Part shown: piece by piece, positions 17,101-25,148 of the stretch | Numbering within the stretch: the stretch's first letter is position 1 | How the letters are laid out: the number at the start of each line of letters is the position of its first letter | Notes under the pieces: generated by a model | The model's database searches: none | What the model saw: only the letters and a program-made list of their open reading frames with translations | What the model was told of the DNA's origin: nothing | Made by a program: the position numbers and the translations under genes | Source of the DNA: Planctomycetota bacterium | Lineage (GTDB): Bacteria > Planctomycetota > Planctomycetia > Pirellulales > Pirellulaceae | Reading direction: 5' to 3' | Assembly: GCA_016872775.1 (NCBI GenBank) | Contig: VGZA01000007.1 | Coordinates: forward strand, 60,300 to 124,299 | Length of the DNA: 64,000 nucleotides

Positions 17101-18939
17101 GCTCAAGGGCGGCACCGGTTTTAAATACTCCCGCAACTCCTGTTCACCGATATCCAATCGCGCCGGATCGATGTCGGCGGCGGTGACCGCGCTCAGCAGC
17201 GAAAGCGGTTCGACGTCCGCAGCGAATCCTCCCTGCGCCCGGATCCGCAGCAGGACTCCACGGGCCTTTTCGAAATAGTCGAGCACGCGTGCCTTATCCC
17301 TGATTTCACGCTTCGAATGCAGCTCGATCTGACCATCAACCCGTTTCAGCCATTCATCCAGCGCCGATTGCCGGTAGGGACGCCGATTTCCGACGTAAAT
17401 GTAGACGGGATTGGTGTGCGACTCCGCGTCGGGCCGGCCTCCCGACGTCGTGGACCATGCGCGAGCCGATACCCAGCAAGATTCGTTGACCGGAAGTGAA
17501 TAGCGCAGTTCGTACCACTTCTGGTTCGCCCCGTCCGCGGGAATTTCGACGTGCTTCACCGTCACTCCGTTGACAATCAGATCCAGATGCCGCACCGACG
17601 TGACTTCGCAGCGCAGCCGCACCTGAATCGGAAGCTCCAACCGCTCGCCCTCCGCGACGTTGATCGTCGAACCAGGACGGCGGCCTTCCACCTCCAGCAA
17701 CAGCAATGGCCCGTTCGATACGAACGACTGCCCCTTCGCCGCCGCGGCAAGCCAATCGGCCAGCGAAGGTGCGGCATCCGCGGGTCGATCGAGCCAGGCG
17801 TAGGTTCGAGCATCGCCCAGGAACCGGCAGGCGGGAAAATCGCAGCTCCCGAAGGCGGGAAAGCGATATCCGGAATTCAGGATGTGGTACCAATCGGCGA
17901 GCCCGATTTCGCGATAGATGCCGAACTGCAACAACTCCACGCCGTGCAACGTCCCCAAGGCGGCATCGGCATAGATTTCGCGCGAATAACCGCCGTGCGC
18001 CATGATTGCAACGCCCCCCGCCGCCATCACCTCGGCCGACGTCGGACCAAACGACAATTCGTCGTCGAGATTGAACTTCCGGCCCTCGTGGACAATCCGA
18101 TCCTGCAGGAAATACATGATGTGCCCATAGTGCACGCTGCGAAATTCCTGCCCGGAAACGATCGAGACACCGTTGCGCGTTCGAATCGAGTTCGGACCAA
18201 AGCCGCGGAACTGCGGCGAGTCCATCTCCGACATCGTGCCGTCGTACGGCCCCGCGGGCTCGTTGTAGGCCAGCAGCGCCGCGAAGGCGATATCCTCCGC
18301 GGCCAGCAGATCGAAAGCAACGTCTTCGTCCTGCTTGCTGGTTCGAGGGAAATGCAGGTGCAGATCGCCACCAAAGTAACCCAGTTCCGACATCGGCGCC
18401 GTCCTGCGCAACGCGGCGTCGATCCGCGTCGATTCCCCCGCACCGATCGTGACCGATCGCGAAACCGGCGCATATTCCCAGCCCTTGGCGACTTCCAGAC
18501 GAACCGTCCCCGACGGCACGAGGACTTCCGATTCACCCGTGGAGTAAAAATACCTGCCGAGGTACCGCCAGGGCGCTTTCTCCGCGCGGTTTCCCCAATC
18601 GCCCTGATTGGGCCATTTGCCCGTCATCGCATACGGCGATAGGCGGTTCTTCTCGGGCTGATAATAGTGCCCGTCGGGACCGACCACAGCGATCCGGCAC
18701 GGCGTCGGCTTGCCGGTCGCAACGTCGACGACAACAATCTTGATTGACGCGGTTCCCTCGCCTGGCGACAGAAACCGGACCTTTCCCTCGCGCTCAAAAC
18801 CGGGCGGCGTAAAAAAGAACGACTCTCCCTCCGGCTCGACCGATCGCTCCTGTCCTCGTGACACCGATCCCTGCGGGCACGCAACGAGCGCAATCGTCAA
18901 CAGCAAAATCGGTCGGATCCAGTTTCGCACAACCACCAC
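14191..18939 (-). CDS. CehA/McbA hydrolase fused to PVC-type dehydrogenase, HEAT repeats and heme c domain
   Basis: A 1582-residue exported fusion. Signal peptide first, then an Ig-like part, then a PHP/CehA-McbA metallohydrolase at about 200-480: ELGYFGGDLHLHFPRTS, VSGQEFRSVHYGHIMYF, MAHGGYSRE and GSCDFPACRF supply His/Asp ligands. From about 630 comes a membrane-bound-dehydrogenase propeller related to glucose/sorbosone dehydrogenases (FEMQLVAAEPRVVDPVAAAF, LYVCEMRDYP, LTDTDHDGVID). HEAT-like repeats span about 1070-1400. Near the end CAGCHQVGGKGVQVGPGL is a heme c site of the Pirellula/Verrucomicrobium type. Dehydrogenase plus cytochrome suggests periplasmic electron transfer coupled to oxidation of a sugar-like substrate; the hydrolase could release that substrate. 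Start is one of two GTGs (18939 or 18936) after GAGGAG. Confidence 0.88.
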   Translation of the reverse strand: MVVVRNWIRPILLLTIALVACPQGSVSRGQERSVEPEGESFFFTPPGFEREGKVRFLSPGEGTASIKIVVVDVATGKPTPCRIAVVGPDGHYYQPEKNRLSPYAMTGKWPNQGDWGNRAEKAPWRYLGRYFYSTGESEVLVPSGTVRLEVAKGWEYAPVSRSVTIGAGESTRIDAALRRTAPMSELGYFGGDLHLHFPRTSKQDEDVAFDLLAAEDIAFAALLAYNEPAGPYDGTMSEMDSPQFRGFGPNSIRTRNGVSIVSGQEFRSVHYGHIMYFLQDRIVHEGRKFNLDDELSFGPTSAEVMAAGGVAIMAHGGYSREIYADAALGTLHGVELLQFGIYREIGLADWYHILNSGYRFPAFGSCDFPACRFLGDARTYAWLDRPADAAPSLADWLAAAAKGQSFVSNGPLLLLEVEGRRPGSTINVAEGERLELPIQVRLRCEVTSVRHLDLIVNGVTVKHVEIPADGANQKWYELRYSLPVNESCWVSARAWSTTSGGRPDAESHTNPVYIYVGNRRPYRQSALDEWLKRVDGQIELHSKREIRDKARVLDYFEKARGVLLRIRAQGGFAADVEPLSLLSAVTAADIDPARLDIGEQELREYLKPVPPLSPSEALKSFEVVDGFEMQLVAAEPRVVDPVAAAFDEDGRLYVCEMRDYPFKPAEGREPLGTIRLLTDTDHDGVIDHATVFADKLLWAAGVVPWRGGVFVAASPDIWYLKDTDGDGVADLRRRIFTGFGTGNQQGMVNNLQFGLDHWIYGSTGPNGGMIVRVDDPDFKPIPVSGRDFRFHPESLELEAVTGTVQFGNSFDDWGHRFTCSESQPLEQIVFPDHYLARNPFMAAPAGIHNIAPGPVPVFRISPIERWRQIRSLRRVNSNERPATAAGASHHVVDAAAGVTIYRGGVYPADWYGQAFVGDGQNNLIHRRRLIPKGLTFDSQRVDPNTEVVRSSDIWFRPVNALNAPDGTLFFLDMSREYLETIHVPLDVAKHLDFRSGRANGRIYRLAPRGFRAPAPPRLGSATIDELVAEFESPHGWRRDTAHRLLFERNDRSAVEPLRRMVRASERPQARVHALWALEGMDALDGETLLQGLRDAHPGVLSQAIRLSEPKLNQEPRVLECVARLADHDDPGVRFQAAFSLGEAAGPTAAKALARLARRDESDAWMRAAILSSIANVSADLFEDLLLNPQPAPQSFASTKSGLAFLGQLAQVVAARNRIEEIERSLAALHLYSKTGDESIVDGLLLELGRGRKRVSRRLVPAEFAPPLAAWLNQRFQRAAEMASGSTAAIEFFNCFPLEYAQAVRLKILTADAAEAIQIAVMKASAGDADPQLGERLLELWPQFAPQVARVALDTMLARDDRTMQWLNAALEDRVPAAEVDFVRQEALRTHANAAIRTRAERVFAQAASSSRRAVVEAYRPALARQGRVEPGAVVFEKQCAGCHQVGGKGVQVGPGLTPNAVQDPAALLVHILDPNQSVQPNYVQYLALDSSGVTHTGFLAAQTATSVTLTRQNAESVILLRSEIEDLKSTRRSLMPEGFERSIGHAEMADLIAFLQEMTKKRPGDPYSERDRGTIAGTLIEP

Positions 18940-19278
18940 CGTTCTCCTCGCACGCCCCGTTCAGAACCGAGACGATTTTAACCGTCGCCGCCACCAAGAG
19001 GGATAGACCATCAGTAAAACGAAACTTGTTTCCTTAAAAAGGGTCGCAAGCAAAGCCGCACCGAGTACAGCAAGACCACAAGAACCGCTTCAAAAAGCGT
19101 TCCCACCCCGCCGCGACGCCACATCGCCACGCAATCTCGAAACAAGTTTCGAGCTACGACAAGCTACGCCCCAACACCGGCGAAAACACACGTAGACATA
19201 TCGATGCTCGTCTCGGGATCTGATACCATGGCACAACCCATCCGAGAACAGGATCCACTGACGTAAAGCGAGACGATA
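18940..19278. other. Divergent promoter region
   Basis: About 340 bases between the minus-strand fusion gene and purE. No supportable gene and no strong palindrome. It must contain both promoters; AT-richer stretches occur at 19015-19040, but I could not fix -35/-10 boxes with confidence. Confidence 0.45.
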
Positions 19279-19815
19279 ATGAGTTCCCAATCCCAGAGCG
19301 AATCCGATCCGAGCGGTTCGAGAATCGGCGCGGAGTCACCAAGAGTCGGAGTAATCATGGGGAGCAAATCGGATTGGGAGACAATGCGTCACGCTTCCGA
19401 AATGCTCAGCCAACTTGGGGTCGCGCACGAGTGCCGTGTCGTCTCGGCGCATCGAACGCCGCAGTGGATGTGCGATTATGCTCGCACCGCCAAAGAGCGC
19501 AGCCTGCGAGTAATCATCGCCGGAGCCGGCGGCGCCGCCCATTTGCCAGGGATGGTCGCCGCACAGACAACATTGCCAGTGCTGGGGGTGCCGGTCCAGA
19601 GTCGCGCGCTTCAAGGACTCGATTCGCTGCTGTCGATCGTGCAGATGCCGGGCGGCATTCCTGTTGGAACGTTGGCCATTGGTGAGGCGGGGGCCAGGAA
19701 TGCCGCACTGCTCGCGGCCAGGATACTCGCGTTGTCGGATGCAGCGTTGGACGCGCGGCTGACCGAGTTCCATCAACGCCAGACGCAACTTGTCCTTGAG
19801 GATACGTTGCCATGA
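19279..19815 (+). CDS. purE: N5-carboxyaminoimidazole ribonucleotide mutase
   Basis: A 178-residue class I PurE. It interconverts N5-CAIR and CAIR in purine synthesis, in the cytosol. Diagnostic blocks are [14 protein letters not shown] (start of the Rossmann-like fold), [11 protein letters not shown] (catalytic His), [22 protein letters not shown] and [19 protein letters not shown]. The N-terminal 20 residues before VGVIMG are Ser/Glu-rich and extra. No strong ribosome-binding site (AGCGAG) precedes the ATG. Its TGA overlaps the purK ATG (ATGA), so the pair is translationally coupled. Confidence 0.97.
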   Translation: MSSQSQSESDPSGSRIGAESPRVGVIMGSKSDWETMRHASEMLSQLGVAHECRVVSAHRTPQWMCDYARTAKERSLRVIIAGAGGAAHLPGMVAAQTTLPVLGVPVQSRALQGLDSLLSIVQMPGGIPVGTLAIGEAGARNAALLAARILALSDAALDARLTEFHQRQTQLVLEDTLP

Positions 19816-20975
19816 GTTTTCGGGTTCTTCCGGGGTCGGTTATCGGCGTCTTGGGGAGCGGTCAGTTAGGGCGAATGTTCGCCATCGCGGCGCGTCAAAT
19901 GGGATACCGCGTCCACGTGCTGTCGCCGGAGGATGATACGCCAACGGGCCAGGTCGCGGATCATGAGGTCAAGGCGGACTACGATGATTTGGATGCGGTC
20001 GCCTCTTTTGCGCGGGGCGTGGATGTAATCACGTACGAGTTTGAGAACATCCCCGTATCGGCGACGAACGCAGCCGCACGATACGTCCCAACCTTGCCCT
20101 CCGGCACGGTACTTCACACGACGCAGAATCGACTGCGCGAGAAGAACTTCCTGCGTTCGGCAGGCCTTCCAGTGACGCCATTTGCCGCCATTGGCGGGAT
20201 CAGCGACATCGACTCCGCGGCCACCGCGATCGGCCTGCCTGCGATCATGAAAACGGCGAGCTGGGGCTACGATGGCAAGGGGCAAGTCTGTATCGACTCC
20301 CAGGAGCAGCTGCAGCAGGCTTGGCGCGCGCTGGGCGCCAGCGAGGCGGTCCTTGAACGACGTGTTGATCTCGCGGGCGAGCTCTCGGTGATCGCGGTTC
20401 GAGGCGTGCAGGGCGAAATTGTATGCTTCGATCCGATCAGTAATATCCACCGGAATCAGATTCTGGATATCTCCTCGGCGCCCGCCGACATTTCGCCCCA
20501 GATCGCCGCCCAGGCGATCGAAATCGCGCGAACAGTGATGACCAGGTTGGAGGTCGTTGGGGTGGTGTGCGTTGAGTATTTCTTGTCGTCGAGGGGTGAA
20601 TTGTTGATCAACGAATTAGCACCACGCCCCCACAACTCCGGACATCTCACGATCGACGCTCACGTGACCAGCCAGTTCGAACAGCAAGTCCGCGCCGTTT
20701 GTGGACTGCCGTTGGGCTCGACGGCCCAATTGAGCCCCGCGGCCATGGCGAATCTGCTTGGCGATCTCTGGGCGAACGGCGAACCAAACTGGTTCGAGGC
20801 GTGCAGCTCCCCCGCGATCAAGTTACACCTTTACGGAAAACGTACTCCGCGACCTGGCCGCAAGATGGGACATTTGACGGCCCTTGCGGAGTCGCCGCGG
20901 AGCGCCAAATCGCTGGTGGAGGAGGCGCGGCGGCGGCTGACCCAAACCGGCAGGGCCAGTGGCGCACAGGGTTGA
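19812..20975 (+). CDS. purK: N5-carboxyaminoimidazole ribonucleotide synthase
   Basis: A 387-residue ATP-grasp enzyme making N5-CAIR from AIR, ATP and bicarbonate. It has the N-terminal dinucleotide-like loop ([17 protein letters not shown]), [14 protein letters not shown]-binding [12 protein letters not shown], and catalytic [34 protein letters not shown] and [15 protein letters not shown] complete the signature. ATGA overlap with purE gives a classical purEK operon. The PurE/PurK pair rather than a lone class II PurE fits ATP-dependent use of bicarbonate. Confidence 0.97.
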   Translation: MSFRVLPGSVIGVLGSGQLGRMFAIAARQMGYRVHVLSPEDDTPTGQVADHEVKADYDDLDAVASFARGVDVITYEFENIPVSATNAAARYVPTLPSGTVLHTTQNRLREKNFLRSAGLPVTPFAAIGGISDIDSAATAIGLPAIMKTASWGYDGKGQVCIDSQEQLQQAWRALGASEAVLERRVDLAGELSVIAVRGVQGEIVCFDPISNIHRNQILDISSAPADISPQIAAQAIEIARTVMTRLEVVGVVCVEYFLSSRGELLINELAPRPHNSGHLTIDAHVTSQFEQQVRAVCGLPLGSTAQLSPAAMANLLGDLWANGEPNWFEACSSPAIKLHLYGKRTPRPGRKMGHLTALAESPRSAKSLVEEARRRLTQTGRASGAQG

Positions 20976-21017
20976 CGTTGACCGCGGGCGCACAGGCGCG
21001 CCGCAGGGCTGTACCGA

Positions 21018-21053
21018 TCAGTGTTTACAGATCTTTCAGTGTTTATAGATCTT
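21018..21053. repeat. 18-bp tandem duplication over a stop codon
   Basis: Two copies (21018-21035 and 21036-21053) differing at one base. On the minus strand each reads AAG ATC T(A/G)T AAA CAC TGA, the last five codons plus stop of the ABM gene, so the gene end has been duplicated downstream of itself. Confidence 0.8.
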
Positions 21054-21320
21054 ATGTTGGGGACGGCCCGAGAGAATCTGTTCTTTGCCCCAGTTGGTGA
21101 CGTCTCGAAACGCTTGACTCCGGATAAACTCGGCGAAAGCGTTCTCGTCGGACCATTCACTGGTGATCAGATACGACGCATCATCACTGACATCTTTCCA
21201 GAGCGTGGACGTCGTGTGTCCAGGCGCGGCCTTAAGAGCGCCAATCACCGCCTGAAATTTCTGCTCGAAATCGGCCTGCTTGCCTGCCAAGACGTGATAG
21301 TTCATGCCGACGGTTATCAT
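21036..21320 (-). CDS. Antibiotic biosynthesis monooxygenase (ABM) domain protein
   Basis: A 94-residue single-domain dimeric alpha/beta barrel of the ABM superfamily: MITVGMNYHVLAGKQADFEQ, then SDDASYLITSEWSDENAFAE and FIRSQAFRDVTNWG. Members include heme-degrading and quinone-oxidising monooxygenases and stress proteins; no heme-ligand Asn is obvious, so the substrate is open. GAGG lies about 10 bases before the ATG. It converges on purK with a 60-base gap holding the tandem duplication of its own 3' end. Confidence 0.85.
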   Translation of the reverse strand: MITVGMNYHVLAGKQADFEQKFQAVIGALKAAPGHTTSTLWKDVSDDASYLITSEWSDENAFAEFIRSQAFRDVTNWGKEQILSGRPQHKIYKH

Positions 21321-21503
21321 TGCGGAAATCCTCTTGTAGTTTTCGACTCAGTTCCTACCGTTGGCCTCAGTTTACCGTGATCCGCCTCGTCGTCGACACC
21401 CGGCATGCATGATTGTTGTCGGTTTGTCCGTCGCCTAGAATCGGGGCGAACTCGCAAAGCGTCGAAACGGCTGCCCGCTCGAACATCCAGGAGTCCGCGA
21501 GCC

Positions 21504-22301
21504 ATGTTGGATTGCACTCGCTGTTGTATTGTCGCACTGGCGGTCTTTTGCGCGGCGCCGGAGCCGGCGAAGTCGGCGGAGTTCTTTTTCAAGAACGGCG
21601 ACGTCGTGGTCATGATCGGCGACAGTATGACGGAGCAGCATCTCTACTCCAATTATGTGGAGATCTGGACCGTGACGCGTTTCCCGAATTGGAAACGCAC
21701 GTTTCGCAATGTCGGGATCGGTGGCGACAGGTCGGTCGGGGGCAATTCGCGAATGGCGCGTGACGTTCTGGTGCACAAGCCAACGGCGATGACGGTCGAT
21801 TTCGGCATGAACGACGGTGCTTATCGGGCGTTCGGCGACGATACTTTCAAGCCGTACATGGACGGTTTGCAGGGCATGGCGAATCAAGCCAAGGCGGCAA
21901 ACATTTGTACCGCCTGGGTTACGCCGCAGCCACTGGACAACGCCGATCCCGGAACCACCGCGCTGACCGGTTACAATCTGACCCTGGAAAAATTCTCCGC
22001 GGGCGTCCAGACGATCGCGGAAAAGATCGACGGGTTGTTCGTTGACCAGTTGCATCCGTATCTGGCGGTCCTGGATCGCGCGCGCGGCCAGAGTCCGAAG
22101 TACGAACGGATTACCGCGGGCGATGCCGTGCTCACGAATGTTCCCGAATGGGTCTACACCGTCGTGCCACGCGAAGAACTGGAGTCGAAGAAAAAGGCGC
22201 TCGTCGCCGAACGGATCGCGCGGCTCGCCGAACTCGACAGGGAAGTCGCCAAGACTCTGACGATCCAAGGGCACATGGTTGAAATTGTGCCGTCCAGGTA
22301 G
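21504..22301 (+). CDS. SGNH/GDSL hydrolase with internal deletion
   Basis: A 265-residue protein with a signal peptide (MLDCTRCCIVALAVFCAAPEP). SGNH block I (VVMIGDSMTEQH, nucleophile Ser), block II (VGIGGDRS) and block III (DFGMNDG) are present. The sequence then follows the family through FVDQLHPYLAVL to ITAGDAV. In the usual planctomycete family an HPGP segment with the catalytic His comes next, then about 150 residues of accessory domain. Here GDAV runs directly into LTNVPEWVY and the family's usual C-terminal block (ELESKKKALVAERIARL ... VEIVPSR). The deletion is in frame but removes the catalytic His, so activity is doubtful. AGGAG lies 10 bases before the ATG; a longer frame from 21405 lacks a signal. 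Confidence 0.75.
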   Translation: MLDCTRCCIVALAVFCAAPEPAKSAEFFFKNGDVVVMIGDSMTEQHLYSNYVEIWTVTRFPNWKRTFRNVGIGGDRSVGGNSRMARDVLVHKPTAMTVDFGMNDGAYRAFGDDTFKPYMDGLQGMANQAKAANICTAWVTPQPLDNADPGTTALTGYNLTLEKFSAGVQTIAEKIDGLFVDQLHPYLAVLDRARGQSPKYERITAGDAVLTNVPEWVYTVVPREELESKKKALVAERIARLAELDREVAKTLTIQGHMVEIVPSR

Positions 22302-22340
22302 CCGCGGTCGAACGACGACAATCGAGAAGGGAGGCGCTCG

Positions 22341-23393
22341 ATGATGGCGGGGGAATTGCAAACCAGCGGCCATGACGATCGCCGAGTATGCAGCGAGCCG
22401 AACCGGCCCGACCCGCAGCGTTTGCTTTCGCCGGCGTTTGTCAGTGCGGATCCACGAGTTCTGCAGGCCTTGGAACTGGTTCGACAAGTTGCTGACACCA
22501 ATGCCACCGTCTTGATTCTGGGTGAAACCGGGACCGGCAAAGAGCTTATTGCACGAACGATCCACTGCCACAGTCGGCGAAACGCCGTACCGCTGGTCGC
22601 GGTGAATTGCGGAGCGATCGCCGAGTCACTTCAGGAATCGGAGCTGTTTGGACACGCGAGAGGGGCCTTTACCGGCGCTACAACGGAGCGCACAGGCCGG
22701 TTTGAACTTGCCCATCGCGGCACTATTTTTCTGGATGAAATCAGCGAAATGAGCCCCGCGATGCAGGTCAAACTGCTGCGGATCCTTCAGTCGGGTGAAT
22801 ACTCACCCGTCGGGGTCTCGGATACACGGGTCTGCGACGTGCGCGTCGTTGCCGCCACCAACGCGGACCCCCGGACCTTGATCGACAGCCGCCAGTTCCG
22901 CAAGGATCTCTATTACCGATTGAACATCATCCGCCTGGAAATTCCTCCGCTCCGGCAGCGCAAGGACGACATTCCGCTTTTGGTCGAGCACTTTCTGCGC
23001 CGATTCGGTGACGAGTATCACAAGCCCCAATTGGAACTGTCGGGGCGCGTGTGGGACCTGCTGCAACAACACGACTATCCTGGCAACGTGCGCGAGCTGG
23101 AGAACATCGTGCAGCGGGCCGTCATTCTCTGTCGCGACGCCCGGATCGAAGTCCACCATCTTCCGAGCGAGATCGTTCAACGACGCAGCGAATCTCCCGA
23201 GATGGTTTCGACGACATTTCACGACGCGAAAAACCGAGTTATCGAGGACTTTGAACGGGCATTCTTGACCTCTTTGCTGCAAATCTGCGGGGGAATCATC
23301 AGCCGCGCCGCCGAGCGATCCGGACTGAGCGAACGGAACTTCCATGCCAAACTCCGCAAGTACGGCATCGATAGCCGCAGCGCCCGAGCGTAA
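22341..23393 (+). CDS. Sigma-54 enhancer-binding protein without receiver domain
   Basis: A 350-residue bacterial enhancer-binding protein. A short N-terminus (about 35 residues) is followed by the AAA+ domain: Walker A GETGTGKE at 61-68, the sigma-54-contacting GAFTGA loop at 108-113, Walker B TIFLDEI, and [10 protein letters not shown] with arginine fingers. A Fis-type helix-turn-helix closes the protein ([27 protein letters not shown]). No receiver, GAF or PAS domain is attached. GGGAGG lies 7 bases before the first of two ATGs. The next operon begins 290 bases downstream behind a -24/-12 promoter, which it most likely activates. Confidence 0.95.
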   Translation: MMAGELQTSGHDDRRVCSEPNRPDPQRLLSPAFVSADPRVLQALELVRQVADTNATVLILGETGTGKELIARTIHCHSRRNAVPLVAVNCGAIAESLQESELFGHARGAFTGATTERTGRFELAHRGTIFLDEISEMSPAMQVKLLRILQSGEYSPVGVSDTRVCDVRVVAATNADPRTLIDSRQFRKDLYYRLNIIRLEIPPLRQRKDDIPLLVEHFLRRFGDEYHKPQLELSGRVWDLLQQHDYPGNVRELENIVQRAVILCRDARIEVHHLPSEIVQRRSESPEMVSTTFHDAKNRVIEDFERAFLTSLLQICGGIISRAAERSGLSERNFHAKLRKYGIDSRSARA

Positions 23394-23501
23394 GCGGCCC
23401 ACAGTTTCCGCGACAAAAGTAACGTAGCCCGCACCTCGGACGTGGGCATCATGATTTGCTGACGCAAACATCCGTTGCCGATCGGCGACGGGTTGACGAA
23501 T

Positions 23502-23530
23502 CCGCGGAATTCACAGCATATCTTCCGCGG
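23502..23530. promoter_or_regulatory. Candidate enhancer dyad for the sigma-54 activator
   Basis: Perfect inverted repeat CCGCGGAA (23502-23509) and TTCCGCGG (23523-23530), half-site centres 21 bp apart, i.e. two helical turns. It lies about 11 bp upstream of the -24 element. Such spacing suits a dimeric Fis-type helix-turn-helix. It is unusually close to the promoter for an enhancer, so a repressor site is the alternative. Confidence 0.6.
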
Positions 23531-23540
23531 CACATTTCGC

Positions 23541-23555
23541 GGCACACCACTTGCT
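23541..23555 (+). promoter_or_regulatory. Sigma-54 (-24/-12) promoter
   Basis: GGCACACCACTTGCT fits the consensus TGGCACG-N4-TTGCW. The invariant GG (23541-23542) and GC (23553-23554) are separated by exactly 10 bases, with CAC after GG and TT before GC. Predicted start of transcription is near 23566, about 115 bases before the GTG of the first operon gene, and the preceding gene encodes a sigma-54 activator. Confidence 0.72.
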
Positions 23556-23682
23556 TTGGACCGGTGCCGCAAGAAATTCGCAGGCCGGGGCATCTGTCCC
23601 GGCAAACATGCCGCATCCCACGCGTCACGACAGGACTACCGATGGAAAAGCGGGAACAGCGTATCGCAGGGAGGGCCCTGAC

Positions 23683-24129
23683 GTGACCACCCGTCGATCG
23701 GAATGCGCACATATCTGCCTTGTTGGCGCTGCGGTGAGCGACGACTCCAGGCTAATCCAGTGCTTGCGCGCGCGACATGCCGTTACCGTTGCCGCCAAGG
23801 CTGATTTTCTCGCACGCACCGAATTGCTTGCGGCGACCGCGGTTATGGTGCTCGATGGCACGGGAATTGGTGGCACGGTCTTGCAGCGGCTGCAGGAAAT
23901 TAGGGAGCGGTATCCTGACCTCAGGATCGTCCTGGTCGACGGGGGACTGAATCAGCTTCAGATTGCCGAGGCATTTCGGCTCGGCGCTTGCGACTACTTT
24001 GCCGAACCGTACGACACCGACCTGTTGATCGAGCGGGTGGGCGCTTTGTGTATTGATGATCAGCCGTCGTCGCCGACCGATAATCGGCAGACAGTTGATT
24101 CGCCCGCTCGACGAGGCTGCGTTCCATGA
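23683..24129 (+). CDS. Degenerate orphan receiver-like protein, first gene of lipid operon
   Basis: A 148-residue protein with the alpha/beta pattern of a response-regulator receiver: HICLVGAAVSDD, then AVMVLDGTGIGG with an Asp at the phospho-acceptor position, RIVLVDGGLNQLQ, and FRLGACDYFAEPYDTDLLIERV. The acidic pair after strand 1, the conserved Thr/Ser and the conserved Lys are replaced, so phosphorylation is doubtful; no output domain is attached. GTG is chosen because GGAGG precedes it by 8 bases; a longer frame runs into the promoter. It overlaps the desaturase ATG (ATGA). It could be the detached regulatory input of the upstream activator. Confidence 0.72.
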   Translation: MTTRRSECAHICLVGAAVSDDSRLIQCLRARHAVTVAAKADFLARTELLAATAVMVLDGTGIGGTVLQRLQEIRERYPDLRIVLVDGGLNQLQIAEAFRLGACDYFAEPYDTDLLIERVGALCIDDQPSSPTDNRQTVDSPARRGCVP

Positions 24130-25148
24130 CGATGCTTCATCACTCGCCGGTTGAATCCTCCTCCGCGATCATCGAATCCACGATGCCAGGTACGATGGCG
24201 CAGCCACCGGCCATCGGGGAGCTCGCCCATCTGAAACCGCGCGACTCGGTGGGCGCCTGTTATCTGTTCGGTTGTCTCAGCGTCACCGCGATGGCCATTG
24301 CCATATCGCTTGTGGATAGCTGGCTGCTTTGGGTCGTCGGGCAGACGGTACTGGCGTTCGCCTTTCTGCAGTGGTTCGTGCTGCTGCACGAGTGCGGCCA
24401 CAAGACTCTGTTTCGCTCGGGGACAGCCAACCGCCTGGCCGGCCACGTGGCGGGCTATTTCGCGTTGATCCCGTTCGCAACCTGGACGGCAGTCCACGGC
24501 ATCCATCATCGCTGGACCGGCTGGCAGGACCTTGACGTGACGACAGCGTCGCTTGTACCCCGCCCACTATCCGGCTTCGAACGATTCGCGATCAACGTGT
24601 CGTGGCGATGTTCGCTGCCGCTGTTTTCGATCCTCTATCGCCTCGGCAACTACTGGAATCCGCGACAGTTGTTCGGCCTGTTTCCACGCGTGCCAATGCG
24701 GCGTCGATTTGTGGTCAACATACTGATCTTGCTCGCGGCCTTTGTCGCCACCGTCTATCTGATCGGAGTCCAGCGGCTTGCCGGTGCGGTTGGCCTGGGG
24801 CTGCTGCTGTCGTTGATGCTTCAAGACCCTTTGATCCTCAGCCAGCATACGCATATCCCGATGGAGCTTGCCCAGGGCAAACTCGTTTCGCCCCATGCAC
24901 CGGCCGAGCAGCGTCATTACACGCGATCCCTGGAGTTTCCCACCTGGTTCGCGCGGCTCGTGTTGATCAACTTCAACGCGCACGAACTGCATCACATGTA
25001 CAGCCAGGTCCCCGGGTATTGCCTGGATCGAGTCGGTTATCTGCCGGACAACGGTATTTCGTGGTGGCAATGGTTGCGGCGCGCGAAGCGAATTCCCGGC
25101 GAACTGTTTCTGTTTCGGAATCGCAACCAGACCGGATTGGACTTGTAG
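24126..25148 (+). CDS. Membrane fatty-acid desaturase
   Basis: A 340-residue integral membrane di-iron desaturase/hydroxylase. Three His boxes are intact: HECGH at 88-92, HGIHH at 124-128 and HELHH at 286-290, with QHTHIP as a further His segment. Hydrophobic stretches at about 45-85, 105-120 and 200-245 fit four or more membrane passes. It acts on acyl chains in the cytoplasmic membrane. ATGA overlap with the receiver gene and a one-base overlap (TAGTG) with the next gene show tight operon packing. Confidence 0.92.
   Translation: MTMLHHSPVESSSAIIESTMPGTMAQPPAIGELAHLKPRDSVGACYLFGCLSVTAMAIAISLVDSWLLWVVGQTVLAFAFLQWFVLLHECGHKTLFRSGTANRLAGHVAGYFALIPFATWTAVHGIHHRWTGWQDLDVTTASLVPRPLSGFERFAINVSWRCSLPLFSILYRLGNYWNPRQLFGLFPRVPMRRRFVVNILILLAAFVATVYLIGVQRLAGAVGLGLLLSLMLQDPLILSQHTHIPMELAQGKLVSPHAPAEQRHYTRSLEFPTWFARLVLINFNAHELHHMYSQVPGYCLDRVGYLPDNGISWWQWLRRAKRIPGELFLFRNRNQTGLDL

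Noticed and set aside
22030..22075. FVDQLHP as the catalytic Asp-His motif of the SGNH hydrolase
   Set aside because: In the family this segment precedes the true GDAVHPGP block; the spacing from block III is too short.
24602..25147. N-terminal extension of the CarS-like protein
   Set aside because: It reads through the desaturase gene in another frame; the GTG at 25148 fits the operon packing.
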